Assembly (NCBI GenBank): GCA_021234155.1
Contig: JAJEKV010000034.1
Coordinates: 2,046,001 to 2,110,000 of the forward strand
Origin: Isoetes taiwanensis
Lineage: Eukaryota > Streptophyta > Lycopodiopsida > Isoetales > Isoetaceae
Length of the DNA: 64,000 nt
Direction: 5' to 3'
Numbering within the stretch: position 1 is the stretch's first letter; every line of letters starts with the position of its first letter. The translations under genes and the position numbers were made by a program. The notes beneath the pieces were generated by a model. The model was not told the origin of the DNA. It ran no database searches and was given only the letters and a program-made list of their open reading frames with translations. Positions 12,976 to 23,885 of the stretch are shown here, one piece after another.

Positions 12976-13034
12976 ATTACACCATTGCAAACCTTATGTT
13001 ATAAAAATAACATTTCACATTTTGGCCACATTAC
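12976..13034 (+). repeat. Left direct repeat of HUH element
   Basis: Starts attacaccattgcaaacc and continues through ttatgttataaaaataac to ggccacattac. Its partner at 15,090-15,149 differs at only a few positions. A further partial copy (tttcggccacattacacc) begins at 12,966. Confidence 0.8.
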
Positions 13035-13277
13035 ACAACAACAGGCTGCTCAAACAGATTCAAGAGGTCACGAAAATGACATTCCACACAAATCTGCCTA
13101 ACAACTGCAAACACGTGACAGCAAAGCAAAGCATACCTGTCAAGCATCTCCATCCTGCTGAAACATATTGAACACGACATTTAGAACAAAAGCATACATA
13201 TTATTCCCACAATACAAATCCAGAAGAAGTTTTCTCAAGCCCATACACAAAAACAGAAACAACAACATGTAAAGACA

Positions 13278-14786
13278 TCAGTTCATAGTGGAGCCACTCT
13301 GTGCATGCCTAATAAGTTCATCTAGTTGTCGTATTTCTTGCACAAGCAAGACCCTCGCAAGGCTCATATGAGAGCGCAAGATGTGCAACTCAGAAACGGG
13401 CACCCCCAACTGATCCCACTCCACAGCAGATATGACATTCTGAATTGAGGCATAAAACCCTCTAAGCTGCCGCTTGAGCAAGCGCAAGGATGCCGCAATC
13501 CTATGCGCCTCAGTTCCAACCTGGATAATGCTATTAACAAACTCTTGAGCACAAAACACTGCCTCAGGCTCAGCCAAGAACACAACAGGGTCTGGATGGG
13601 ATGCTTCTACAACAGAAGAAATAAAAGAGTCAGGCAAAGACACAGCAGGTTGCTCCACGCCAGCAACTAGTTCCCCATCAGTCTCCATATTCCCTGCAAC
13701 TAAAAACAAAGAAAGCCCATGAAAACAAACCCAATTGTACAATGAAGAGGCAACCAAGATCATCACTCAACAGCCATGGTACAATCACCCTTGTGCACAG
13801 GGATGAAATCCACACCAGGCTCAAGAATGACAACATCATCACTGTCTCGACTATAAGAATCATCATGAATATCCTCAAAGTTATTATCTTGTTCATCAAT
13901 AGGAATAGCATCATCCCAATACCGCGTCCTCCCAGGCCCATTCCGTTCCACAGGTACAAAACCTGCTGGCAGCCCAAACAAAATTGTCCTCATATCCGAT
14001 GGCATGCAATGAGTAGGATTCAGCAGGACCCTCCATGCAGCCCGGACACGGTGCTCATTAATATGGGCAGTATTAGAAGGGATAATCCAAGAACTGGACA
14101 ATGTAAATTTTCCAGAACGAATCATTCTGGCCAGTGTAAACAACAAGCTAACAGTTAATCTACGGTTCCCGTGATAGTTTACAAAATGGGCAGCTCGATT
14201 CAACAAGTTTTTGTTATCAAGAACAACTAAGTTTTTCGTATCACCAGCTCCCCATCTCAAATACAAATCCTTACCTTTCTCGATGGCAGCCTCACTCACA
14301 TTAGATGGCAGACATAATGAACCTTTCCCACATCCTTCATACAATACCCAATCATACCCTCAAAACAATGAAGACGAATGTTCTTGAGGGCTTTACACAC
14401 CAATATCACACCAGGAGGCTTACAAACCCAATTAAAATCTTTTTTTTTATGGCATCATTTATGGCCCTAGGACTTTTAAACCGAGCTCTAAACACAGTCT
14501 GACAATGCAAATGATCTACAGTAGCACCACGCTCCATGGCCACAGCTCCAGCAACACACCTCCGATTGCAAAATCCCACAAGCCCATCATAAAAGCTCAT
14601 GGGCACATCTTGCCCAGACAGACCTAAGGTGACACTCACATCTATAAGATTCCAGTCCTGCTCAGCACAAAAACCACGACCATTCTCTTGGGGATTGGAA
14701 GAACTCAGATTTACAATGTGGCTCACAGAACCAGGGGCAGAGCAACCAGGACTATTCCCCTTTCTGGCTGCCCTCTTCAGAGACAT
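13278..14786 (-). pseudogene. HUH (Rep-type) endonuclease gene, two frameshifts
   Basis: The minus-strand reading starts at 14,786 (MSLKRAARKG). A segment near residue 50 (DVSVTLG) is a plausible Rep motif I. VDHLHCQ (14,498-14,519) gives the metal-binding H-hydrophobic-H of motif II. GYCMKD (tyrosine codon at 14,344-14,346) gives the Y-x-x-K catalytic motif III. Between motifs II and III the frame changes at a 9-T run (14,440-14,448), and again just after motif III near 14,325. The frame then stays open to 13,763. A consistent GT-AG intron (13,788-13,694) would join it in frame to a helical C-terminal region ending at 13,278. Motif order and spacing match single-tyrosine HUH nucleases. No Walker A helicase is seen, so it is unlike typical geminivirus or circovirus Rep. 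The two shifts lie in homopolymers and could be decay or sequence error. Confidence 0.6.
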
Positions 14787-15089
14787 GACACAAAATCACA
14801 CACAAAAACAAAGCCACGGAAAACAACACGGCCGGCTTACCTATATCCCCTTCTAGAACACCCCCCCAACGAACCCGACCCCAGCTTATCTAGAACTCCA
14901 AAAAGAAATGACCCACACCCACGACACATCGTGAGCCTCCGCCTCGGCCAGCCTCGCCATCCCTGGAGCACCATAAGGAGGCACTCACAGTTCCGGCCAA
15001 CCGGGCACAAGATGCTCGCCCAATATTCTAGGGTTTCGAAACCCCCTTGCCACCGTCAGCAAAATAACATTCCACATACGAATACCCCA

Positions 15090-15149
15090 ATTACACCATT
15101 GCAAAACCTTATGTTATAAAAATAACATTTAACATTTCGGCCACATTAT
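15090..15149 (+). repeat. Right direct repeat of HUH element
   Basis: Partner of 12,976-13,034, with the same succession ttacaccattgcaaa, ccttatgttataaaaataac, ggccacatta. It ends about 200 bp before the RIQ start codon, so the element's 5' side lies in the RIQ promoter region. Confidence 0.8.
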
Positions 15150-15346
15150 TGCCAATATTAATATTTGCGAACAACTCCAATCTTCACATGGTTCATGAGG
15201 TGGTAAATGTTTGTGGCAACTATCTTGACAGCGTGTCCATAAGATTGGCCACCAGTTGAGGCTGCAACTTAATTGGAAGCTCTAGATTGCTGGGCTCATA
15301 AGCACTAAAACACACACCAGGCCTTCCACACAGGCTTTGCAGAGCC

Positions 15347-16067
15347 ATGGCAATGGCATCGTCGAAGATCCCATCTCAGTGCGACGCTGTTGCAGGCTTA
15401 GCAGCTTACCTTGGATCAGCAGATTCCTCTGCCCTGCGAGGCCCTTTGCTCAGGCCCAAAATCCGACATTTACAGAAGAAAGGCCTCCCAGTTCTAGCCA
15501 TGGCTACGAAAAAAAAGGTATTCATTGCTTCCCCACTTTTAAAAATCATATATACTTGTTATTTTAGGTTTCCATTAAACAGAGAGAAAAAAATTTAGGG
15601 CTTTGGATTCTTACTTGCTGTTTTAGGTCAATGCATATGATGACAACTGGAACAAGCAATGGTTTGGCGCTGGTCTTTTTGCTGAGAATACAGAAACAGC
15701 TCCAGTTAATATCATCAAGACCTTAGAAAAAAAAAAGCTTCTTAGCCAAGTGGAGAAGGCTGGCCTGTTGTCAAAGGCAGAGAGTGCTGGATTTACCTTG
15801 TCCTCAATAGAAAAGATGGGTCTTCTTTCAAAGGCTGAAGATCTTGGGCTTTTGAGCTTGGCAGAAAATGTAGCTTCCACTTCTCCTGAAGTACTTGCAT
15901 CATATTCCTTGCCATTTGTAGTGGCTGCCATAGCTACCATTGTATTGGTTCCAGATGATTCCACTCCGCTCGTCGTTGCTCAGGATATTGTGGCTGGCCT
16001 TTTTGCTCTTACTGCTGGTGGCCTGTTCGTTGGATCTATTATCTTGGGTGGACTTCAAGAAGAATGA
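15347..16067 (+). CDS. RIQ1/RIQ2-type chloroplast thylakoid protein (DUF1118)
   Basis: Two exons, 15,347-15,517 and 15,627-16,067, with a 109-bp intron (AAG|GTATTC...TTTTAG|GTC, phase 0), give 203 aa. The N-terminal ~55 residues (MAMASSKIPSQCDA...) are rich in Ser, Ala, Arg and Lys with few acids, as in a transit peptide. The middle has FGAGLFAE and tandem GLLSKAE / GLLSLAE helical repeats, and two hydrophobic segments follow in the last 60 residues. This is the DUF1118 layout of Arabidopsis RIQ1 and RIQ2, which affect grana stacking, LHCII organisation and non-photochemical quenching. An in-frame second ATG lies two codons downstream. The frame is intact with ordinary splice sites, so it is very likely functional. 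RIQ1 and RIQ2 cannot be told apart from this alone. Confidence 0.85.
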
Positions 16068-16234
16068 ATCTAGATACAGATGACAGAGTGAAGGCCATGT
16101 ACATTTAACCTGTAATCAAGCTCTCAAACTTGTTTTCCACAAGCAGCAACTAAAACAAGAAGATTGTCATTAAGTCACAATAACAAGTAACATGTATGGT
16201 ACATTTAGATAACCATAACAAAATAGGAATAATG

Positions 16235-16522
16235 TGCTTCTCAAGCATTGCATCAAATCCCAAATGTACAAATGATCAGTAATCTAATTCAGTGGCCTTT
16301 TACAAGGTGCTCATTAGGTAGGGACTAGCCCCTCATCAGACCCTTAAAGTCTCATCCTAAAAGTATTGCTGAGAAAATGCTTCTCAAGCATTGCATTGAA
16401 TCCCATATGTACAAATGATCAGTAATCTAATTCAGTGGCCTTTTACAAGGTGCTCATTAGGTAGGGACTAGCCCCTCGTCAAACCCTTCAAGTCTCATCC
16501 TCAAACATACTGCTGAGAAAAT
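16235..16522. repeat. 143-bp tandem duplication over a gene 3' end
   Basis: 16,235-16,377 and 16,378-16,522 are near-identical, each starting tgcttctcaagcattgcat and ending gctgagaaaa. The right-hand copy carries the last codons and stop of the minus-strand gene that ends at 16,457. In the left copy the equivalent frame is closed earlier by a single-base change (tta for tca). The duplication lies between the two convergent host genes. Confidence 0.85.
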
Positions 16523-17775
16523 CGCCAAGGCAGTTGTAGTACAACTCATGGACACTATAACGAGTCCCATTTTCCAGCATATATTGACTGGTAAATATTT
16601 GTGTGTATCTCGAACCCTTGGAACAATTTCCTTCCCAGCAAAAAAGATCTTGGATGCTGTATTAAAACTTATCGAGTTCATACAGCTCAAAGTAGGAAAC
16701 CGAAGTCCTAGCTTCTTTGCAGCTGCCCTATGATGGACAGGCTTCTCTTCAGTATTGTGGATGGGCATTTGCTGTCAACAAAGAATTCGATTAATAAGGA
16801 AGCTACTTCTAATATCCCAAGAATGGAATAACAGATACCTCAACAGGGGAAATTTTCTGGCTGCAAGAGTTAATCTCATTCTCAGCAATGACTGACATTA
16901 GCGCATCTTCAATTCTCTGAAAACAAGAATCAACATCCTCGTTGCCTGTGATGACAGATTCTGTAGATATCGCAAAACTTGTTTCTCCAACAATTTCTGA
17001 GGATTGGTTACCTGTAGCAATTAGTACTATTAGTCTGATTTCCAAATTCAAGACATTCTAATTCATGATTTACCTGCACCCAGCTGGGAAAGGCCATCGG
17101 AAGCTTGATTTTGCAATGTGTTTCCTATTTCAACAGTTCCATTCTTCTGGCCTACATTTGGCTCTGTACTGGATTTAAACACAGCCTCCTCCTGCGATTG
17201 GATATTTTCTATCAAATGGGACGTAATCTCCTTACCATCGTAAATAGTAATCTCATAAGGTACTTTGCCATCAGGATATTGAACCATCTCTGGTTCCGAA
17301 AAAATGTCACCCGTTTCCATATGACTGTCTGTACTTAAGGGGAGAAACTCCACCTTCGCAGAAAAGCAAGCATCTTGAGTAAAAATCAATAAAATCCAGA
17401 CAAAGTAAAGAAACAGCTTTCAAAAGCAAAAGCTGTACGATCTTTTAAAAATTCAAGCCACATGCAAAAAGAGAGGAGAATCGAATATTTGAATCATCAT
17501 GTATAATATTAAGAAATCAATTAGATGCATAAAAGATCATGCCATTAAATTCTTTTGTTCTAAGTATTTAGGCTCACGTTGTTCTGCAGTAACATTCTTC
17601 TATCGGATGATGAGCTCTTTGCGGCTTTTTCAGAAGCTTTTCTGGCCGGGATTTTTGATCCTGCTAATCTAAAAGGCAAAGGCTTCGAATCATTGCCTTT
17701 TTCTTTAGTTCCAGAACGAAAATTAGCGGATCCAACGACCGAGTAAATGTGTCGTTCAGGAGGCATAGCTACCAT
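16457..17775 (-). CDS. Unrecognised four-exon plant gene, 321 aa
   Basis: I infer exons at 17,775-17,578, 17,353-17,074, 17,011-16,839 and 16,771-16,457. All junctions are GT-AG (AAC|GTGAGC, GCAG|GTAAAT, GAG|GTATCT; acceptors GCGAAG, GCTACAG, TTGACAG) and phases 0, 1 and 0 join in frame. The start is MVAMPPERHIYSVVG; an alternative start is the fourth codon. Residues 1-66 are basic and Ser/Lys-rich. Residues 67-217 are acidic and Ser/Glu/Gln-rich, probably disordered. The last exon is basic, then has a hydrophobic stretch (GLVIVSMSCTTTALAIFSAV) near the C terminus that may be a membrane anchor. I do not recognise the family. It converges on the RIQ gene. The first exon-intron boundary is the least certain because another small exon could lie in the 224-bp intron. 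Confidence 0.6.
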
Positions 17776-18104
17776 TTAGAATCAAACTGCCAAACAAAAT
17801 ATTACATGCGATTATGCTTGAAACATACCTTCATGGATTAAATTAAGCGAGACAAGTAAAACTAAGAACAGCTTTTCTGATTTGAATGGAAAACAATATC
17901 ATGAAGAAGACACGCCGGACTTACAAGAAATAGCCGCCAGCAAGGTGGAAAAAAGCAAACAACATGCAGTATGACAAAAGCCGGGTTAAGTGGGACTTTA
18001 GCCTTGGCTTTAATTAGAGAAAGGGCGGGCCAATTAAGGGTGTCTTTACGCATGATTGGAATTGGACAATTAAGGTGTTTTTTGCAGGTAACCGGCAGGA
18101 TTGA
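17776..18104. other. Intergenic region upstream of the four-exon gene
   Basis: Presumed promoter side of the minus-strand gene. No TATA box or recognisable regulatory motif stands out. Confidence 0.35.
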
Positions 18105-18176
18105 GGGGTTTCCGGCCGGTAAACCGGCAGGCGGCAAGCGGCGGCGCCGCCTGCCGGTTTACTGGCCGGAAACCCC
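18105..18176. repeat. GC-rich 31-bp-arm hairpin
   Basis: 18,105-18,135 (starting ggggtttccggccggtaaac) pairs with 18,146-18,176 with one mismatch around a 10-base loop. It is a near-perfect palindrome and could be a foldback MITE. Confidence 0.85.
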
Positions 18177-18197
18177 GAAATTCGGCGGGCTACCAAA

Positions 18198-18928
18198 CGT
18201 AAGCCGGTGTTTGGTCCAAATTCCGGTCTTGTTTTCCGGGGTTGATTCTAAGGTTTTTATGCTGATTCTTGCAGCAGGGAGGGTTTGAGAGATGGCAAGG
18301 TTCCTTGAGATTGCCCAGAAGTTTAGATTTGAGCAGGATATTGGAGTTGCAGATTTGCAAATGTCACTACTTCTTGCTCTGCCCCTGTTTCTTACGGATT
18401 TGAAGAACAGCTCTCCCTTCTCGTGTTTGCGGACTCTGAATGTCTGAGATTTATGCATGGAAGACTTTACCGATCTGCAGAGGATGGGCTACCGATGATC
18501 TGTACCGAAGCTATGGCAGCTATGGGCTCTTCTCCGCCCTTGTTCTGTTCTACCCCTGTTTATGGATCTGAAGAACAGATCTGTTTTTTGTGGATCTGAA
18601 GAACAGGGGAACTTGAAGTCGCTCTGAATCTCTGCTGCCGACGAAGCTATGACGGAACTGAAGCTATGAGGAAGCTATGGCTATGACAGAACTGAAGCTC
18701 CCATCTGAGGCTATGGCGGAACTGAAGCTATGGCGGAACTGAAGCTCCCATCTGAAGCTCCGACGAAGTTCTGAGACGCTAGAGCTCTGCTGCTCCTCGT
18801 CGGCCAGTGCTGCAAGGGAAGTTATGGCGGCGCTCCAAGCGGCGCCACCAGCACTCGAAAACCCAAAAATTACCCATAATGAATAAATAGAGAATAATCG
18901 AGGAATTTGGACCAAACGGCGGTTTACG
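18198..18928. mobile_element. Candidate 0.73-kb non-autonomous TIR element
   Basis: 18,198-18,224 (core gtttggtccaaattcc) matches the complement of 18,902-18,928 at 24 of 27 positions. The interior has no transposase. It carries a short tandem repeat at about 18,655-18,770 built on gctatggcggaactgaagct. I found no clear target duplication, so the superfamily cannot be assigned. Confidence 0.5.
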
Positions 18929-19039
18929 GGCCTTTAATGCCCTGGTCCTCGAGTTTACAGGCTGAGATCTAATCTCATCCGTTGATCAGAGTGCTGTTAC
19001 CACCTAATAACAGTTCACAGGCCCAAGTTTTTTGCTCCC

Positions 19040-19360
19040 TTTCCATAACATCCTAGAATATTACAGTGAGAAGCAGCCACAGCCACTGCTTTCGTATAAC
19101 ATCCTAGAGTATTACGCTACAATAGCCACAGTTCCGGCAAACAGCCCCCGCTTCTCTGTTTTTTCTTCAATCCTTGCCAAATCTGACTCTGCTTTCTCCC
19201 TGCTTCTACAAATCCGACCCTGCTAAAGCAAAGGCTTCTTGGATTCCGGCTTCTTGAATGCTAAAGCAAAGGCTTCTGCAAAGCAGGGCTTCTTGGATTC
19301 CGGTTGGGGCTTCTGCAAAGCTTCTTCAAGCGGCTTCTGCAAGCGGCATTCTGCTGTGCT
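19040..19360. repeat. Degenerate short direct repeats
   Basis: ataacatcctaga/gtattac occurs twice (about 19,046 and 19,097). Then gctaaagcaaaggcttct and cttcttggattccgg recur between 19,222 and 19,340. The word style resembles the decayed repeats at 11.98-12.33 kb. Confidence 0.5.
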
Positions 19361-19436
19361 CCATTCTGGCGTCCCTGCCTTGGCTTAGCAAACCCTCGGA
19401 CCAGGGCGTTAAGGGCGATAACGTCCTGGCCCAAGA

Positions 19437-19543
19437 ACATTACCCAAAAAAAAATTTGAGGGCCAATGAAAATGTCGAGGGTGTGCGTGCAGCGCACGCA
19501 CGAGACATTTTCATTGGCCCGAAATTTGTTTTGTAGGGTAACG
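19437..19543. repeat. MITE-like foldback of about 107 bp
   Basis: The sequence folds on itself around about 19,490: gtgcgtgc-agc-gcacgcac at the centre, then ggccaatgaaaatgtc paired with 19,503-19,519, then attaccc paired with gggtaa. Arms are about 50 bp with A-run indels. No coding capacity. Confidence 0.7.
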
Positions 19544-20382
19544 TCCGAGGTTAAGGTGTTTTTTAAGGTGCTTCATTAAGGTGTTTTTTGCATGATTCCT
19601 TCGAGCAGGCTATGGCCCATCTCCATTAGGGTCTTTTTCTCGAGTTCCTCTGCCACATGGCAATCTCAACTACGAGATTTGCCATTCCCATTGCTTCTAC
19701 CGGTACTCAGCTGGGGTGAGATGGTACAGTATCCGGCAAAATTTTCAGATGCACCATCGCTGCATCTGAAAACTTGAGTGTAACCTGGAGTTTGTCATTT
19801 AGGATGAATCTAAACGGCTTCCAGTTCTCTTGCACATTCAAACCTGCTATCTCAATGCTTTTTAGTTTTCACTGCAATAGGTAATAATGCCATTGCAAAT
19901 ACAAATGTGTCTTCATTTGCTACACCGGTGATTGTTGACATGGAACAGGTGGGTCTGATGCTAATGGTAAGCCACCCTATATGCAAGGATCCAAGGAAAC
20001 TAGTGGGTTGTTATAGGGCAAGCTAAGAAGGATTGGTGAACCCGTTTGCTTACCCTAACAACGTGGAAACTGGCTCGCTTGTTCCACCTCCAGAATGGAA
20101 AATGGCATGCTGATTCCGCTCAAGAGGCCATGAACAAATCCAAAGATAAATCATTTGCGACCCAGTTACCATGTTGTAGCGGCCTGGAACTGGGCCGCTG
20201 ATTCCAAGACTCGCTCTCCACTCCCGCCGATCGAGGGAACTCCTGGAATCCGCTCCCCACTTTCTATGCTGCCATACAATACAGTAATCGAGTAGCAGAA
20301 TTGTCGGCAACTTTTTCTTGTTTTATTGGTTTTAATTTACCTGTGCAGCCAGTCAGGAAGAATTTGACGACTTAATTGCGGT
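19544..20382. other. Non-coding stretch
   Basis: No gene. A small hairpin (tttcagatgca, with its complement starting at about 19,761) lies at about 19,743-19,771. Confidence 0.4.
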
Positions 20383-23090
20383 TCTTAATTATCAAATTAA
20401 GTAACGTGGTAGAGGTAAAATGCTACGAAGTCCATAGATATAACCTCTCGCTTTGCGTTGGAAATACCCAATGGTTCCAGCTGGTCCGGAATTGGAAGTT
20501 ATTATGCCTTTGTCTGCAACATAGCTGGCATTTCTTTGCATCTTCATGCCAGACCAATGATAGCTTCTCCTAATTTTGAAGTAGGTTTTCATGAATCCTA
20601 TGTGGCAAAAACTTGGGCTATTATGCATGTCATAAAGGACAAATTCCTAATTCATGATGACTCGGGAAGGCATAGCTTATCTTTGAAGTATAATGTTTGA
20701 AGATTTCTCTTTCCTTATCCATTCTTGCATTTCTAGAAACACTTGCCCATATCTCTATAAAATCTTTATCTGTTGGCAAGGATTTCACTATGCTCTTCCT
20801 ATACTCACTAGCGAAGTTCGAAATTGCATTGCAATACATTCGCATCGTGAAAGCATGCAAAGACAAAGCGGCTGCAACCACATTTAACTTTCCTAATTTG
20901 TATGACGTGCAAAATTATATTCAGGAATTTCATCCATCTACGCTGCCTCAAATTGAGGTGTGGATACGTGAATATGTATTGAAGGCTTTGGTGATCGGTG
21001 TCCAATTGGAAACATCTTCCTAATAAATAATGCCTCAATTACTTTAAAGCCCTCACTACTGCTAAGAGCTCTTAATTATGAGTTGAATAGCACTTTTTGA
21101 CGTCATTCATATTCTTGTATGACTATATTGGTTGCAATCTTACTTGCATCTGTTACTACAAACTTATCTTTCTCAGGATCTGAGAGAGTGAGCACTGGTG
21201 TCGTCATCAAGACTTCCTTGAGTTTATCGAAGCTTTCTTAAACTTTGCAGTCTCAGTGATCTTTCCAATCCTTGATCTTCTGAGTTTTGGTGAGTTCCAT
21301 AAGTGGTGATTTGACTTTAGCAAAGTCCTTCACGAACTTCATGTAGTAGTCCACTAGGCCGAGGAAGCTCCTCACATCAAGGACATTCTTTGGGGTTGGC
21401 TATTCTACTACCGCCTGGATCTTTGTTAGATCGATGGGAATATCCTCTGGTGAGATAATATACACCAAATAATCTACTCAATTGGTTGCAGAATGATACT
21501 TTAACAACTTAACGTAGAGTTTATGTCTCCTCAATTTCTCCATTTCTCAAGTATCCTTCTCAAATGTAGGACATGCTCTTGCAAGGTTTTGTTGCAGACC
21601 AAGATGTCATCGAAGAAGATGATTATAAAGTCTTTGAGGAATTTGCAGAAGACATTATTAATAACTCTCATGAATGTTGCCTGAGCATTAGTCAATCCAA
21701 AAGGTATGACTGTAGACTCATAGTGTCCATATCTTGTTCTGCAGCCGTCTTATGAACATCTTCCTCTTCGATTCGAATATGATGATACCCTGACCGCAAG
21801 TCAAACTTGAAGAAGAATTTCACTCCTTGGAGTTGGTCCATGAGGTCATCTGCTCTAGTTAAGGCATATTTATTCTTAATGGTGCTTATTCGATTGATGA
21901 TTGTCAATGCACATCCATAAGCTCTCATCTTTCTTCTTAGCGAACAGGATGGGCAGTCCAAAAGGAGAGATGCTAGGTCTTATAAACCATAGGTCTAGGA
22001 GTTCTTGGAGTTGTTTCTTCGACTTCTCAATTCAGGAGCACTTACTTGTATGGCTTAATAGCTAGTGCAAGAGCAATCTTGCATTCTACTCTATAAGGCA
22101 AAAGTTCCTTAATGTCATCTGGGAACAAATCATGGAACTCCATAATAAGCCTTGCCACCTGCTTGGGCAGCTTGCTCAATGTCTCCTCTTTGATGTTGCC
22201 TTTGGTGTCGAATCTACAGATTTCAACTTAAAGGCATACACTATCTCATCTCTCTTTATGCAGTTAAGTAACTTTCTACTTGTCATTTATTTCATTATGG
22301 GAGTTAGCTTATTACCTTTGATTTGTATCTCCTTTCCATTGAGAGCAATTAAAATGAGCCCTCTCTTGCCGTAATCCATTAATGTCCCAGCTGCAACAAG
22401 GCACATCCCCACTATCAGGTCATAACGGCCGATGTTCATCACTTTCGCACATAAACTCATGGAGATGCCCGACAATTCTATATCGAGGTTCAACCATTTG
22501 CTGTTTTTATGGCAAATAGTGCCATTTGCTATTAACACTGGCCCGAGGTTGAACTTCAAAGTCCTTCTCTTAATCAACTCTAGTAACCTGAGAAAGACAA
22601 AATTATGGGTGCTTCTCGTGTCAATGAGGATGACAATCTACTTGCTAGCCACCTTGCCGACCGTGGGGATTACTCCATAATGGCTCTTGGCACTTTCAAG
22701 CTCTATTGCGGCAAAAATGCGACACTCACCTTCAATGAAATCTCGTGGCAGGTTGTCGTCCTCTTCGGTTGAAGTCTCCCACCCCATGTCTAGCATAGCT
22801 AACGCCATCACGAATGGGTGCTTATAGGTTCTATGATCAGTTGGAAGCATCTAAAGCATATCCTATTCATTATGACTTATCACGTTTCTCCTTCAGTATG
22901 GATTCTAGAATTTGCTTTAACAACATTGGGTCCCCCAAACTGATACTTGAAAACAACTTGCTTCTTTCCCTCTTGCTTGTTATAGCCCCGCTGTTGTAGT
23001 TGCTTTTGTCTGGCCCTGGGCTTCGAAAACTAAAACTAGAACACTTTGGAACTGGAACATCCAATCTCGAAAAATAAATTTGGCAAAGAA
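20383..23090 (-). pseudogene. Decayed Ty3/gypsy gag-pol fragment without LTRs
   Basis: Minus-strand fragments appear in gag-pol order from right to left. A gag tail (22,870-23,064) is followed by aspartic-protease region pieces (22,638-22,850 and 22,287-22,577, the latter with IGRYDLIVGM). Then come reverse transcriptase (21,692-21,961, [17 protein letters not shown] and FDLRSGYHHIRI), RNase H (20,808-21,038, HYLLGRCFQLDTDHQSLQYI) and the integrase zinc-finger region (20,392-20,628, GFMKTYFKIRRSYHWSGM). Many stops and frameshifts separate them. The same motifs occur in the chromovirus at 33-46 kb, so this is a relic of a related lineage. No LTR, primer site or polypurine tract is visible at either end. 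Confidence 0.8.
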
Positions 23091-23885
23091 TTTGGCGTTC
23101 GGATAGGCTAATTAATCCATTGAATAAGTTTTCAGGTTTAGATTGCCAAAGGATTTTTTATAATGATGGCCAAATAAAATTTAGACTCTACCATATACAT
23201 TCTGTTATAAATATAAACTAGAAACATGTGCCCGGCGATGTCGGGCATTGATCATGGGCATGCAAAATAGACAGATGGGTAAAAGCATGGAGGTGGGGGA
23301 CACTTTTTGTGTCAGCGACACATGGTGCTTAGTGGGTGCTTTCTAGGGCTATTTTCTTTGTATTTTTGAAAAATATTTTTCTTTTATTTTTTTGATATTT
23401 TTCCCTAAAACGCATTCATATTACGCCTTGGAATACAAAATTTCAGCTTCATCGGAGTTATAGAAAAAAAGATAAAAATAAGTAAAGTTTTCAACATTAG
23501 GTGCTTAGGGGGTGCTTGGCTGGCGCAAAAATGCCCCCCAACTCCATGCTTTGACCCAGATACCCATGGAGTGGAACATGATGGAATGGGATAGGATGGG
23601 ATGCATGGAAGGAATGGAATGGAATGGATTTCTTTCATGCCTTTGATTTGGATGGTTAATTCTTCCATCAGATCTGTAAAGAAACCGATTCAAATGTAAT
23701 TGGACCTTTGAGGGTTCATGCATCTTTGCCAAAATACTTCCCACGTCGCCAAATCATGTGTGCTTGGCAATGCGAAGAGGCATTAGTCGTGGATGTCTGA
23801 AATATATAGAGTTTCTAAAGTATGTATAGAACATTGTAAGATTTATTATGTAGATGTAATGGAGTATTAAAATGTGAAGGTATTT
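23091..23885. other. Non-coding stretch with a simple repeat
   Basis: Contains a ggaat/gggat-rich run at about 23,570-23,632 and, at 23,838-23,940, an imperfect two-copy tandem of about 51 bp (tagatgwaatgg...gtgaaggtatt) that runs into the following 478-bp repeat. No gene is seen. Confidence 0.45.

Larger units (their letters stand above)
12976..15149 (-). mobile_element. HUH-endonuclease element (Rep/Replitron-like), possibly extending left to about 12.36 kb
   Basis: A minus-strand gene with HUH-endonuclease motifs lies between two direct repeats of about 59 bp (12,976-13,034 and 15,090-15,149). Additional copies of a core like aaaataacattycaca are scattered near both ends, at about 13,075 and 15,062, resembling iterons. 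Strong hairpins lie on the 3' side of the gene. No helicase domain, DDE transposase or reverse transcriptase is visible. This fits a single-tyrosine HUH transposon of the Replitron kind or an integrated Rep-type replicon. True ends are uncertain because no duplicated target site could be identified. Confidence 0.55.

Noticed and set aside
12361-15149. Helitron
   Set aside because: No helicase domain, no TC...CTRR ends and a single YxxK tyrosine motif instead of the two-tyrosine Rep of Helitrons.
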